Source: Bacillus sp. EB106-08-02-XG196
Lineage (GTDB): Bacteria > Bacillota > Bacilli > Bacillales > Cytobacillaceae
DNA: 64,000 nt
Direction of reading: 5' to 3'
NCBI RefSeq assembly: GCF_013396335.1
Contig: NZ_JABWSY010000018.1
Coordinates: 58,096-122,095, forward strand
Shown: positions 50,111 through 59,288 of the stretch, one piece after another
Layout of the letters: each line of letters begins with the position of its first letter
Position numbering within the stretch: position 1 is the stretch's first letter
Made by a program: the position numbers and the translations under genes
The notes under the pieces: model-generated
Told to the model about the DNA's origin: nothing
Seen by the model: the letters and a program-made list of their open reading frames with translations, nothing else
The model's database searches: none

Positions 50111-50704
50111 ATGAGATTACTAGAAGAAAAGATTAAAAAGGACGGCAGAGTCCTTAATGAAAATGTGTTAAAGGTTGATGCATTTTTAAATCATCAAATA
50201 GATCCAAGCTTGATGAATGAAATTGGTAAAGAATTCGCCCAGCTTTTTGCAGGTGAAGGAATTACAAAAATTGTTACGATTGAGTCTTCTGGAATTGCCC
50301 CTGCTGTTATGGCCGGATTATATATGAATGTTCCTGTTGTTTTTGCCAGAAAAAGAAAATCAGTCACGTTAACGGATGATTTACTGACAGCAAGTGTTCA
50401 TTCATTTACTAAAAACGAAACGAATGAACTTGCGATTGGACGAAAGTTTATTAATGAAAACGATAAGGTGTTAATTATCGATGACTTCCTTGCTAACGGT
50501 CAGGCTGCACTTGCCTTAGTAGAAATGGTCAATCAAGCAAACGCTGAGGTTGCTGGCATTGGTATTGTCATTGAAAAGTCCTTCCAACCTGGCGCAGCAA
50601 AATTGAAAGAGCTAGGATTAAGGGTGGAATCATTAGCAAGAATCGCCTCACTATCCAATGGAGAAGTAACGTTTAAACTTGAGAATATGGAGGAATTGTT
50701 CTAA
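50111..50704 (+). CDS. xpt: Xanthine phosphoribosyltransferase
   Basis: A 197-residue type I phosphoribosyltransferase: the PRPP loop VLIIDDFLANGQAA is diagnostic, and the start MRLLEEKIKKDGRVLNENVL is that of Bacillus Xpt. It converts xanthine and PRPP to XMP for purine salvage. GGGGGAT precedes ATG. The long upstream open frame runs through the riboswitch and is not part of the gene. The stop overlaps the pbuX start (TAATGA). Confidence 0.96.
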   Translation: MRLLEEKIKKDGRVLNENVLKVDAFLNHQIDPSLMNEIGKEFAQLFAGEGITKIVTIESSGIAPAVMAGLYMNVPVVFARKRKSVTLTDDLLTASVHSFTKNETNELAIGRKFINENDKVLIIDDFLANGQAALALVEMVNQANAEVAGIGIVIEKSFQPGAAKLKELGLRVESLARIASLSNGEVTFKLENMEELF

Positions 50705-52014
50705 TGAAACAACATCCGTTCAAAATCGCATCTTTAGGAATTCAACACGTGTTAGCGATGTATGCAGGAGCTGTCATCGTCCCTCTTATCGTCGGCGGCG
50801 CATTAAATTTAACTGGTGAACAACTAACTTATTTAGTTTCGATTGATATTATGATGTGCGGAATTGCTACCATTTTACAAGTTTGGCAGAATCGCTTTTT
50901 CGGAATTGGCTTACCAATTGTTTTAGGATGTACGTTTACAGCGGTTGGTCCAATGATTGCGATTGGCGGAGAATATGGGATATCAGCCATCTACGGTTCC
51001 ATCCTTATTTCTGGTTTAATTGTTGTGATTATCGCGAAGTTCTTTAGTAAATTAATTAAGTTCTTCCCTCCTGTTGTTACGGGTTCGGTTGTTACAATTA
51101 TCGGTATTACGCTTATCCCTGTCGCCATGAACAACATCGCTGGTGGACAAGGCAGCCCTGATTTTGGCAGCCTCTCAAATTTAAGCCTAGCTTTTGGAAC
51201 GTTATTATTCATTATTCTACTATATCGTTTTACTAAAGGCTTCATTCGCTCAATTTCGATTCTTTTGGGGTTAGCGGGTGGTACAATCATTGCTTCGTTA
51301 ATGGGAAAAGTAAATTTCGCAGCAGTTGGTGATGCCTCATGGTTCCATATGGTAAAACCTTTTTATTTCGGTACTCCTACCTTTGAATGGACACCGATTA
51401 TTACCATGACACTGGTTGCAATTGTAGGTTTAGTAGAATCAACAGGTGTTTATTTTGCTCTTAGTGATATCACTGAAAGAAAACTCAAAGAAAGTGATTT
51501 GACCAAGGGTTATCGTGCAGAAGGTCTTGCTATTATGCTTGGAGCCCTGTTTAATGCCTTCCCTTACACTACCTACTCACAAAACGTGGGGCTATTACAG
51601 CTAACAGGTGTCAAAGGTAAAAATGTAATTTATACCATGGGCACAATGTTGATAATCTTAGGTTTCGTTCCTAAAATTGGTGCTTTAACCACTGTTATTC
51701 CTACCTCTGTTTTAGGTGGAGCCATGGTGGCGATGTTTGGAATGGTGATTGCTTACGGAATCAAGATGTTAAGTAAAGTAGAATTTGCTTCACAAGAAAA
51801 TCTCTTAATTATTGCTTGTTCTGTGGGTATGGGACTTGGGGTTACCGCAGTTCCTGATTTATTTGCACAGCTCCCCGAAAGTGTAAAAATCCTGACCAAT
51901 AATGGGATTGTTGCTGGAAGTTTGACTGCCATTTTCTTAAATATTGTGTTTAATGTTGTTAAACCTGCTAAGAAAAGTCAAACAACAAATCCAAGCAGTC
52001 AGAGTGCTGCATAA
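50704..52014 (+). CDS. pbuX: Xanthine permease
   Basis: A 436-residue NCS2-family nucleobase transporter with about 14 membrane segments. GIQHVLAMYAGAVIVPLIVGG and the motif QNVGLLQLTGVKG are typical. It imports xanthine for Xpt, and both are controlled by the riboswitch. Overlap with xpt by one base indicates translational coupling. The operon ends in a hairpin. Confidence 0.96.
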   Translation: MKQHPFKIASLGIQHVLAMYAGAVIVPLIVGGALNLTGEQLTYLVSIDIMMCGIATILQVWQNRFFGIGLPIVLGCTFTAVGPMIAIGGEYGISAIYGSILISGLIVVIIAKFFSKLIKFFPPVVTGSVVTIIGITLIPVAMNNIAGGQGSPDFGSLSNLSLAFGTLLFIILLYRFTKGFIRSISILLGLAGGTIIASLMGKVNFAAVGDASWFHMVKPFYFGTPTFEWTPIITMTLVAIVGLVESTGVYFALSDITERKLKESDLTKGYRAEGLAIMLGALFNAFPYTTYSQNVGLLQLTGVKGKNVIYTMGTMLIILGFVPKIGALTTVIPTSVLGGAMVAMFGMVIAYGIKMLSKVEFASQENLLIIACSVGMGLGVTAVPDLFAQLPESVKILTNNGIVAGSLTAIFLNIVFNVVKPAKKSQTTNPSSQSAA

Positions 52015-52021
52015 GAGTAAT

Positions 52022-52068
52022 TTTAAAAAAGCTGCTTTTGGTTCAATATGAACTACAGGCAGCTTTTT
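52022..52068. terminator. Terminator after pbuX
   Basis: AAAAAAGCTGC and GCAGCTTTTTT pair around a long loop; usable in both directions and also placed at the end of the convergent ger operon. Confidence 0.8.
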
Positions 52069-53186
52069 TACTGATTAAGCCCCGTTCTTTTCACAGTAAA
52101 ATCTAGATTTACATTAACTTTAGCCTCTTTAAACATTTTATACCATTTCTCATCAGTAAGTTTTGAGTGCCTTATTGAACTCCTATATATTTCTCCTAGT
52201 CCAAATACATCAGATTCCTTTGTTTGACAATAAGCGATAAGTTTCTCAATCTCCTCTTTCATACTCTTCGAAATTTCCTTCTCGATTAGTTTTATATTTT
52301 CTGGTTTACCAAGATCAATTTGACTAGTAATTTCAAGCAGCCTTGCAGTAAGTTTAATATCTAGATCAAATTCCACTTTTTCTTTGTTGATTAGCTTAAT
52401 ATTATTACTGCTGTCGAGGGAATCGATAGAGGCAACAGTCTTATTTAGTCGACGGTTTCTGGGCTTTAATTTCGAGCTTTTTATCACAACATCCTTGATT
52501 CCGCTTTTATACTGATCAATGATCATGTTTAGAAAAAAGCTTTGATCAGTACTTATTTTTCCAACTAATTTACTTCCCCTAAACAAAGCTACTCCTGAAA
52601 ATCCAATTCCCTCCTTTTCTTTTTTTAAAATGGGCATAATTGGTTCTTTGCCAACTGTGTAATGGCTATGTAAAACTTCATGCAGGGTAGCTGAGGGCAT
52701 CATTTTTCCTTTTGTGTTTTGATCGATGAGTCTAAAAAGATGATCCCCGATATCAGGAATATGTTTAGCTTTTACATTTAATAAATCACGAGCTGCCCCT
52801 TCTGCCATCGCCAAGTATGTCATATCACTTACTGATGGGTCATTTGCCACTGCTTCTGCTATCCCTGTGTCTCCTTGTTTAAGCAACTCCTCACCGTTTA
52901 CAATGACACGAAGCTGCCCCGAGGCAAGCCTTTTAGAGGTCTTTCTGTTTGTATTGTTACGAATACCCCTTATCGAAAATGCCTCAGTCTCTAGATTAAC
53001 AATTTCGTTAGGTGCTGAAGGATCAATTTTTAACCCGACCACTGTTCCTAAAATAGTGCCGTTTTTTGCAAGATCGAGACCATAAGTAGTAATAAGTCCA
53101 ACTTCTTCAAGTATTCTGGGTTCTGCACATCCACACATCAACAAAAAGGAAAATGTCCAATTCCTAAGCCATCTTTTTTTTTTCAT
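52068..53186 (-). CDS. Ger(x)C family germination lipoprotein (second operon)
   Basis: A 372-residue lipoprotein with the signal WTFSFLLMCGC and the family start CAEPRILEEVGLITTYGLDL. Blocks SGQLRVIVNGEELLKQGD, NDPSVSDMTYLAMAEG and FSGVALFRGSKLVGK correspond to those of the first operon. It is the last gene of the second A-B-C germinant-receptor operon. The signal has an extra Cys two residues before the lipidated one. Confidence 0.93.
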   Translation of the reverse strand: MKKKRWLRNWTFSFLLMCGCAEPRILEEVGLITTYGLDLAKNGTILGTVVGLKIDPSAPNEIVNLETEAFSIRGIRNNTNRKTSKRLASGQLRVIVNGEELLKQGDTGIAEAVANDPSVSDMTYLAMAEGAARDLLNVKAKHIPDIGDHLFRLIDQNTKGKMMPSATLHEVLHSHYTVGKEPIMPILKKEKEGIGFSGVALFRGSKLVGKISTDQSFFLNMIIDQYKSGIKDVVIKSSKLKPRNRRLNKTVASIDSLDSSNNIKLINKEKVEFDLDIKLTARLLEITSQIDLGKPENIKLIEKEISKSMKEEIEKLIAYCQTKESDVFGLGEIYRSSIRHSKLTDEKWYKMFKEAKVNVNLDFTVKRTGLNQ

Positions 53187-53188
53187 TT

Positions 53189-54307
53189 CTATTTCTCCTT
53201 TAGGGATGTCATTTTCTTCTTTATCAAAGACAAACTATAAAGAAGAAAGGGATAACAAAACGAAATATAAAAGGCAATTCTGGAAAAAAAGTCGTTAAAA
53301 TCATTGATTTTAGTGCGTGTATTTATAAACAAACTGGCAAAGAAAATAACAAAGGTAAAAAACCAAATGACCCCTTTCGGCTTTTTTTCAAAAGTGCGCA
53401 TTACACCGCGTAGGGCTGCCCATAAGTAGAGCATTAGATTTGGGAGGATGATAAGAAGCCAAAAAGAAACCGCTACATACTCCATTCTCTCGATAAAAGG
53501 AAGTTTTACAATTTTAAATAAAGAAAGAGTTGCCCAAATAGTATTTTCTAATTGTCCAGGACTGAAATAGATTAAACTTATGAGCATAACGATTAAGTAC
53601 AAGAAGTTCGTTGCAGCGATTCCTAAATGAGCAAATTTAGGAACTTTCCCATGTTCCTTCATGAATGGGTAAACAACATAAAGAATCTCAAACCCTATTA
53701 AGGTAAAGGTCATTTTATGAGTCCCCTTTAGAATCGATGTAAGATTCGATTCCAAAACCGGTAGAAGATGGTGAAATTCAGCAAAACGTAAAGGATAACC
53801 AATGAGACTAACGATCCAGAATGACAGAAGGATACTAAAAAAACACGCTCCCACAATGACTCGAAAACCGCCAGTAACCCCATATATTACCAATAGCAGG
53901 ATTGAGATTGAAAAAACCCATGTGGGTACGGTTGAAAAAACCCATGTTTGCATAACCTCAATATAGTTAATTAAAATAACAACAAACACCCATAAGCAAT
54001 AAAGGATATATAAACTATTAATGATCTTTCCAATCCATTTTCCAAACACTTCATTATGGATGCCATAAATATCTGTTGGTCCATATATTTGTAAAGTCTT
54101 TATAATAACAAATACTACTAGATGAGTGAAAATCCCGGCTAGAATGACAGATATCCAGGAGTCGTGCTTTGCCTCCAAGAAAATAATCCGTTGATATCCA
54201 TGTATACCTATCCCCACTTGGGTCGAGTGGATAATAAAAAAAAGTATAAAGGTACTTATAATATATTGTGGCTTTGCCTGATATTGAACTTTCATACAGT
54301 CACACAT
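53189..54307 (-). CDS. GerB-type spore germination permease subunit (second operon)
   Basis: A membrane protein of 368-372 residues with about ten hydrophobic helices, of the same Spore_permease type as the gene at 11677; QYIISTFILFFIIHSTQVGIG is the first helix. ATG 54307 and ATG 54295 are both possible; neither has a strong ribosome site, which suggests coupling to the upstream A gene thirteen bases away. It ends two bases before the C gene. Confidence 0.92.
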   Translation of the reverse strand: MCDCMKVQYQAKPQYIISTFILFFIIHSTQVGIGIHGYQRIIFLEAKHDSWISVILAGIFTHLVVFVIIKTLQIYGPTDIYGIHNEVFGKWIGKIINSLYILYCLWVFVVILINYIEVMQTWVFSTVPTWVFSISILLLVIYGVTGGFRVIVGACFFSILLSFWIVSLIGYPLRFAEFHHLLPVLESNLTSILKGTHKMTFTLIGFEILYVVYPFMKEHGKVPKFAHLGIAATNFLYLIVMLISLIYFSPGQLENTIWATLSLFKIVKLPFIERMEYVAVSFWLLIILPNLMLYLWAALRGVMRTFEKKPKGVIWFFTFVIFFASLFINTRTKINDFNDFFSRIAFYISFCYPFLLYSLSLIKKKMTSLKEK

Positions 54308-54320
54308 CCGCTACCCAAGG

Positions 54321-55832
54321 TCAATTATGTTTTTTTGCCTTTACAGGGTCATATTTGAATTCATCTTCAGCCCTAGTTAGGTCCGGCCTTTTGTAGGTGA
54401 AGGATAATGGTAATCGAATGATACTATCCTTCCAATCAGAAAAGCGAGGCGGATAAAATGGCGCAAGGTAAGGACTTCCAAGGCTTGTTTGTCTTAAAAG
54501 GTGCAGGAGTAAAAAACAAAAACCGAACATAATCCCATAAAAACCCCAGAATCCTGCTAAAATAATGAGAGGGAATCGGAGGATCCTTATTACATTCCCC
54601 ATTGTATAACTTGGTGTGACGAATGAACCAAGAGCGCCTAAGGAAATAATGATAATGAGGATGTTGCTTGTAAATCCTGCGTCTACAGCAGCTGTTCCAA
54701 TTACGATACCACCAACTATCCCCATCGTTTGTCCCACTTTTGTCGGTAGACGGGCGCCAGCTTCCCTCAATAATTCGATAATAAATTCTAAAAGAAACGC
54801 TTCTATAATGGGTGGAAATGGCACCTTTGCCCGTGATTCACTAAGTGTAAACAACAAAGTTTGTGGGACGATCTCATAGTGAAAGGTTAGGGCAGCAACA
54901 TAAATAGCTGTAAAGAAAACGGATAGAAATAAGGCGGTAAATCTTAATAGTCGTAAGAATGTTGCAATTTGCCAATTTACATTACTATCCTCCATACTTT
55001 GAAAAAACTCCATAAATGACTGAGGACCAACAATGGCTAACGAACTGCCATCAACAAGGATAGCCATTTTACCCTTAAGCAGCCAATCGCATACATGATC
55101 AGGACGCTCCGTTAGCGCCATTTGTGGGAATAACGATAATGAGTTCTCTGCGATAAGCTGTTCTAGCATCGAACTGTCAAGAAGTCCATCTATTTTTAAC
55201 TCTTGAATCCTACTTCTTACTATCCCAACCATTTGTTCAGAAGTAATACCATTTATGTAGACGATTGAAACCGATTTATTAGTATGAACCCCTACTTTTA
55301 TATCTTCAATGCACAAGGATGTATCTTTAATATAATTTCTAATTAAAGATATATTTGTCATTAAGCTTTCATTAAATGCAACCTGCGGTCCAATAACCTG
55401 GGATTCATTTTGGGCAAATTCTAAGGAACGTCCCACATTTGAAGGGATTTTTGCTAATATTACGTATGGATCTCCTTCTAAATAAATGATTACAGTTCCG
55501 TCTAAAGCAGAATTGACCACCCGGTCCATCTGATTTGACTTTCCTATCTCACCAACTGATAAATGCTCCATAACGATTTGAATTGAATCGGTGGTTAGGT
55601 CTTTGATAGGATCAATAATATCCTGATGCAGCATAGTTTTATCGATTAAGGAACCAATGGAGAATAGGGTAATCCTCGAACTTCCTATTTCATTCTCCAA
55701 AATATCTGCACTATGCTGAAGTCTTTTTTTAAATTCAGCTGACATCAATTCTCTTGTTGCAGGAATTGAATCCTCGGTATTAACTTTTTTCTTTTCCTCT
55801 TGTGATAGTGAATTCTTCTTTTTAAAGAACAT
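54321..55832 (-). CDS. GerA-type spore germinant receptor A subunit (second operon)
   Basis: A 503-residue GerA-family protein: RELMSAEFKKRLQHSADILE, FPQMALTERPDHVCDWLLKG, SFMEFFQSMEDSNVNWQ, SRAKVPFPPIIEAFLLEFI and KVGQTMGIVGGIVIGTAAV. The frame opens at 55886, but AGAGGGTG seven bases before the ATG at 55832 and the Lys-rich start MFFKKKNS set the beginning. It is the first gene of the second ger operon, whose germinant is unknown. Confidence 0.93.
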   Translation of the reverse strand: MFFKKKNSLSQEEKKKVNTEDSIPATRELMSAEFKKRLQHSADILENEIGSSRITLFSIGSLIDKTMLHQDIIDPIKDLTTDSIQIVMEHLSVGEIGKSNQMDRVVNSALDGTVIIYLEGDPYVILAKIPSNVGRSLEFAQNESQVIGPQVAFNESLMTNISLIRNYIKDTSLCIEDIKVGVHTNKSVSIVYINGITSEQMVGIVRSRIQELKIDGLLDSSMLEQLIAENSLSLFPQMALTERPDHVCDWLLKGKMAILVDGSSLAIVGPQSFMEFFQSMEDSNVNWQIATFLRLLRFTALFLSVFFTAIYVAALTFHYEIVPQTLLFTLSESRAKVPFPPIIEAFLLEFIIELLREAGARLPTKVGQTMGIVGGIVIGTAAVDAGFTSNILIIIISLGALGSFVTPSYTMGNVIRILRFPLIILAGFWGFYGIMFGFCFLLLHLLRQTSLGSPYLAPFYPPRFSDWKDSIIRLPLSFTYKRPDLTRAEDEFKYDPVKAKKHN

Positions 55833-55921
55833 TTTGCAGCACCCTCTACCGTCTGGAAGACATTCGCTTAATGTATTATTTACCAAATAAACCGCTTTAT
55901 ACCACGTCTCTTTTTTACAAA

Positions 55922-55957
55922 AAAAATAAAGCGATGCTTACGTTAGCGTCGCTTTGG
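55922..55957 (-). terminator. Terminator overlapping the end of the GerPF-like gene
   Basis: On the minus strand AAAGCGACGCTAA pairs with TTAGCATCGCTTT (one mismatch) and is followed by an AT-rich run with seven T. Confidence 0.75.
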
Positions 55958-56146
55958 AAATTTCATTAGTGGCTCATTTTCGGAATCCATTTCTGAACCC
56001 ATTTCAGAATCGGAGCTTGTGTTGTTTTCGCCAGAGCCACCGATGGTTTTGGTAATGGAAATGGGCGAAATGTAAATAGCTCCGCCAAAGTTAACAATGC
56101 CGCCAGAAATCGTCCCGATTGAAACATTATTATGGTTCGTTACCAA
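55943..56146 (-). CDS. GerPA/GerPF-like spore germination protein
   Basis: A 67-residue protein: VTNHNNVSIGTISGGIVNFG, then GAIYISPISITKTIGGSG, then a Ser/Glu-rich end. The first 40 residues match the GerPA/GerPF family of inner-coat proteins that let germinants pass to the receptors. It is a solo gene directly upstream of the second ger operon, not in a gerP operon. Start is TTG with GGAGGGGG five bases upstream. Confidence 0.85.
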   Translation of the reverse strand: MVTNHNNVSIGTISGGIVNFGGAIYISPISITKTIGGSGENNTSSDSEMGSEMDSENEPLMKFPKRR

Positions 56147-56210
56147 AGTAACCCCCTCCTTGGTGTTACTTTTATTTTATGTACGCGCAGGTGTAGGGTT
56201 CATAACAAAC

Positions 56211-56248
56211 AATGAAAGAGCCTTAATATATATCAGGCTCTTTCATTG
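56211..56248. terminator. Terminator between two small genes
   Basis: ATGAAAGAGCC pairs with GGCTCTTTCAT around a thirteen-base loop; follows the gene at 56262 on the minus strand. Confidence 0.75.
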
Positions 56249-56261
56249 TTCCTTATTGTCC

Positions 56262-56402
56262 TTAAAAAAATGATTTAAACAATTCTTGATGATCGTTGCA
56301 TTCCTTGCAAATATACTCGATTTCTAGTGGGTCTTCTCTTACCATATGTACGGTTTCTCTGCTGCAATTTTCGCAAAATCTAACTTCCTGGATTTGTTCC
56401 AT
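56262..56402 (-). CDS. Small zinc-ribbon protein, 46 residues
   Basis: ATG 56402 opens a 46-codon frame: MEQIQEVRFCENCSRETVHM, then YICKECNDHQELFKSFF. Two CxxC pairs (CENC and CKEC) 19 residues apart form a plausible rubredoxin-type zinc knuckle. GAGGTGC precedes the ATG. No family named. It was too short for the usual size cut. Confidence 0.72.
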   Translation of the reverse strand: MEQIQEVRFCENCSRETVHMVREDPLEIEYICKECNDHQELFKSFF

Positions 56403-56508
56403 GAAATAAGCACCTCTTTTTCTTAGTTCATAAAAATAGTATGTCCAAGAATATCATGCCTTTTTCATCCACATCTATTCCATTTTTAATGGTCAAATCC
56501 CTGTTGAC

Positions 56509-57021
56509 TTATTTCGCATTTTCTTTTTCTATTTTTAAAAGCTGTTCCTTCATATCCAATCCACCACGAAAACCAGTAAGTTTACCGTTCTTCCCAATAA
56601 CTCGATGACACGGTACCGTTAAGAGGACTGGATTTGCCCCAATTGCAGTGCCCACAGCTCGGACTGCGGATGGCCTTTGAATTGCTTTTGCAATATCGGA
56701 ATAAGTCCACGTTTCACCGTAAGGGATTTTACAAAGTGCATTCCAAACTTTTGTCTGAAAATCTGTTCCTATTAATTCATGAGAAATGGTAAAAGAATTT
56801 CGTCCACCTTGGAAAAATTCTTTAAACTCAGCAACATATGGCTGCATGACGATATCATCTTGAACTAATGGACTTTCTGGATAATGCTTGTTTACCCAGA
56901 CCTCCAATTCCTCGAATGGTTTATCCTGCGAACCAACGTAACAGAGTCCCTTAGAAGTTGCTGCCATATATAGTTTCCAATTTTCATATACCAACCTTGT
57001 CCAATATAGTGTAGGTTTCAT
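56509..57021 (-). CDS. ogt: Methylated-DNA--protein-cysteine methyltransferase
   Basis: A 170-residue suicide repair enzyme that removes methyl groups from O6-methylguanine. The active site PCHRVIG and the helix-turn-helix region YGETWTYSDIAKAIQRPSAVRAVG are intact, followed by GGLDMKEQLLKIE. It has no Ada-type AraC regulatory domain. It stands back-to-back with a 3-methyladenine glycosylase gene, 71 bases apart, suggesting a shared alkylation-repair control region. Confidence 0.95.
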   Translation of the reverse strand: MKPTLYWTRLVYENWKLYMAATSKGLCYVGSQDKPFEELEVWVNKHYPESPLVQDDIVMQPYVAEFKEFFQGGRNSFTISHELIGTDFQTKVWNALCKIPYGETWTYSDIAKAIQRPSAVRAVGTAIGANPVLLTVPCHRVIGKNGKLTGFRGGLDMKEQLLKIEKENAK

Positions 57022-57092
57022 CTTAAACCCTCCATTGTTATTTATCTTCTATGGTATAACTTTATTAAGGCATTGAAAAGAGGAGGACATTA

Positions 57093-58016
57093 ATGGTGTT
57101 ACAATCATGGGAAGATAACGTCGTTGAATTAAAACTGTTTTTACCGAAAGAATTCAACTTTAATGAAAATGTAAATTATCTAGCAAGAAACAGTAACGAG
57201 TGCCTCTTTCACATCCAGAATAATCGTATTAGTAAAGCTATTCAAATTGGAGAAGAAACACTAATTATTGAAGTTAGTTCTGTAGAAGACAACTATTTAA
57301 ACATACGATTTTTGGAGGAGAGTAAACCAACTACTACAACAATTCGTGCAGAAGTTGCCCGTTATGTTAGAGAGTGGTTTGATTTAGATAGAGATTTACG
57401 TCCCTTTTATGCATTGGCAAAGGAGGATCCACTCCTTGGTCCAGCTGTTGATTCCTTTTATGGCCTGCGGATTATTGGAATTCCTGATTTATTTGAAGCC
57501 CTTTGCTGGGGCATCCTTGGGCAGCAAATTAACCTATCTTTTGCCTACACATTAAAAAGACGTTTAGTTGAAAAATTCGGTCGAAGTATTATCCATGACG
57601 GTGTCACCTATTGGGTATTCCCTTCCCCAAAGGATATAGCGACACTATCACCTTCGGAATTGGAAAGCTTACGGATGACAAAAAAGAAATCAGAATATCT
57701 CATTGGGGTTGCGGGGCTAATGGTCCAAGGAACATTAACAAAGGAATTATTATTAAATGAAGGAAGTCATCAGCAAGCTGAGAAAACGTTAGTCAAAATA
57801 CGAGGTATTGGTCCTTGGACCGCAAATTATGTGTTAATGCGATGTTTGAGGTATCCATGTGCTTTTCCAATTGATGATGTTGGACTGCACAATGCAATTA
57901 AACTTCGTATAGGTAAAGAATTAAAACCCACCAAAGATGAAATTATGGAATTAGCAGTAAATTGGACAAATTGGGAATCGTACGCAACCTTCTATTTATG
58001 GAGATTTCTTTATTAA
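57093..58016 (+). CDS. alkA: DNA-3-methyladenine glycosylase (AlkA-like)
   Basis: A 307-residue HhH-GPD base-excision enzyme. WGILGQQINLSFAYTLKRRL is the start of the catalytic domain, IRGIGPWTANYVLMR is the helix-hairpin-helix, and the Asp pair in PIDDVGL includes the catalytic Asp. An N-terminal AlkA_N-like beta domain precedes it. It removes alkylated purines. AGGAGG precedes ATG. Divergent from ogt, forming a repair pair. Confidence 0.92.
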   Translation: MVLQSWEDNVVELKLFLPKEFNFNENVNYLARNSNECLFHIQNNRISKAIQIGEETLIIEVSSVEDNYLNIRFLEESKPTTTTIRAEVARYVREWFDLDRDLRPFYALAKEDPLLGPAVDSFYGLRIIGIPDLFEALCWGILGQQINLSFAYTLKRRLVEKFGRSIIHDGVTYWVFPSPKDIATLSPSELESLRMTKKKSEYLIGVAGLMVQGTLTKELLLNEGSHQQAEKTLVKIRGIGPWTANYVLMRCLRYPCAFPIDDVGLHNAIKLRIGKELKPTKDEIMELAVNWTNWESYATFYLWRFLY

Positions 58017-58055
58017 TCATTTTATTTCCAATATATTTACAGTGTTTATCATGTT

Positions 58056-58154
58056 AAGAGTGCCGTTTTGGTTTGTCACGAACCAGATTTCTATGAGGAT
58101 GGGATAACAAAAGTTTGGAATGTCGAAGAATGGTCACAAACGATAAACGCCTAA
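58056..58154 (+). pseudogene. Possible gene remnant
   Basis: About 32 codons read as protein-like sequence (SAVLVCHEPDFYEDGITKVW, then NVEEWSQTINA and TAA) without a start codon or ribosome site. This could be the tail of a decayed gene. I cannot identify the parent family. Confidence 0.35.
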
Positions 58155-58162
58155 TAAATATT

Positions 58163-58192
58163 AAACTTCCGCATGGAGTGGGGGAGTTTTCT
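58163..58192 (+). terminator. Probable alkA terminator
   Basis: AAACTTCC pairs with GGGGAGTTT (one G-T pair), followed by a T-rich stretch. Confidence 0.6.
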
Positions 58193-58366
58193 TTATTTTC
58201 AAGGCATTGACACTATTAACCTAATATTTTCCTATAGTAAATATAGATTAGTATTTATTTATATAATAGATAAAATGAATTTAATAGAAGGAAACTATTC
58301 ATTATAATCAAGTAGGCAAAGAAAATTACAGTAATAAACTAGAGAATACTTGAGGTGGATAGTTTC

Positions 58367-59275
58367 ATGAAAAAATGGTTATCTGGTATTATTTTATTTA
58401 TGCTTGTTCTTTCATTGGCAGCTTGTGGGCAAACTGAAGAAAAAGCAAAAGAAAGTAATGAAGAAAATAAAGATACAAAAATCGAGGAAGTATTTAAAAT
58501 TGGTGCGATTCCCGATCAAAATGCAGCCTTCCTACAAACAGGAATGGAAGCTGTTGCAAAACAGTTAAGCGAAGAAACGGGAATGAAAGTCGAATTTGTA
58601 CCTTCTGTTGACTACGCAGCACTCGTAACAGGATTCCAACGTGGGGAAATACATTTAGCATGGTTTGGCGGATTAACAAGCGTGCAGGCAAGAAACCTTG
58701 TGCCTAATGCAGAGTCCATTGTTCAACGACCACGTGACGCTGAGTTCAAATCTGTATTCATTACCCAAGAAGGCTCAGGTATTAATACATTAGCTGATTT
58801 AAAAGGAAAATCCTTCACATTTGGCAGTGAAAGCTCTACCTCAGGACATTTAATGCCGCGTTTTTTCTTATCTGAAGAAGGCATTGATGCGAATACTGAC
58901 TTTAATGGAAAGCCTAACTTCTCCGGCTCCCATGATACAACATACAAGTTAATCGAATCAGGTTCCTTCCAAGCTGGTGCGTTAAACATTTCTGTGTGGG
59001 AAGCAGCTGTAAAAGAAGGAAAAGTAGATACAAACAAAGTGAAAGTATTCTATACTACACCAGATTATTATGATTATAACTGGACAATTAATAGCAATGT
59101 TGGAGAGGTATTTGGGAGTGATGTTAAGCAAAAGGTAAAAGAATCACTACTTTCTATGCCAGGTAACTCAACAGAAATTGCTGATTTGTTCCAGACTGAC
59201 AAATTTATTGAAACAAAAAATGAGAACTATGAAAAGATTGAGAAGGTTGCCAAAGAATTAGAGATTATTAAGTAG
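58367..59275 (+). CDS. PhnD-type ABC transporter binding lipoprotein, putative selenate family
   Basis: A 302-residue lipoprotein (signal ending LSLAACG) of the PhnD superfamily. The segments IGAIPDQNAAFLQTGMEAV, GMKVEFVPSVDYAALVTGF, LAWFGGLTSVQARN, QRPRDAEFKSVFIT and TFGSESSTSGHLMP resemble the branch annotated as putative selenate-binding rather than phosphonate-binding; this assignment is from memory of family patterns. The selenium machinery in this window supports it, but phosphite or phosphonate remains possible. GAGGTGG eight bases before ATG 58367 sets the start. First gene of a three-gene uptake operon. Confidence 0.85.
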   Translation: MKKWLSGIILFMLVLSLAACGQTEEKAKESNEENKDTKIEEVFKIGAIPDQNAAFLQTGMEAVAKQLSEETGMKVEFVPSVDYAALVTGFQRGEIHLAWFGGLTSVQARNLVPNAESIVQRPRDAEFKSVFITQEGSGINTLADLKGKSFTFGSESSTSGHLMPRFFLSEEGIDANTDFNGKPNFSGSHDTTYKLIESGSFQAGALNISVWEAAVKEGKVDTNKVKVFYTTPDYYDYNWTINSNVGEVFGSDVKQKVKESLLSMPGNSTEIADLFQTDKFIETKNENYEKIEKVAKELEIIK

Positions 59276-59288
59276 TAGGTGTTGTTAC

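Larger units (their letters stand above)
58017..58366. other. 350-base intergenic region between alkA and the transporter operon
   Basis: It holds a short coding-like remnant (58056-58154), a probable alkA terminator (58163-58192) and an AT-rich promoter region with TTGACA at 58206-58211. No riboswitch or RNA gene is recognised. Exact promoter spacing could not be settled. Confidence 0.5.
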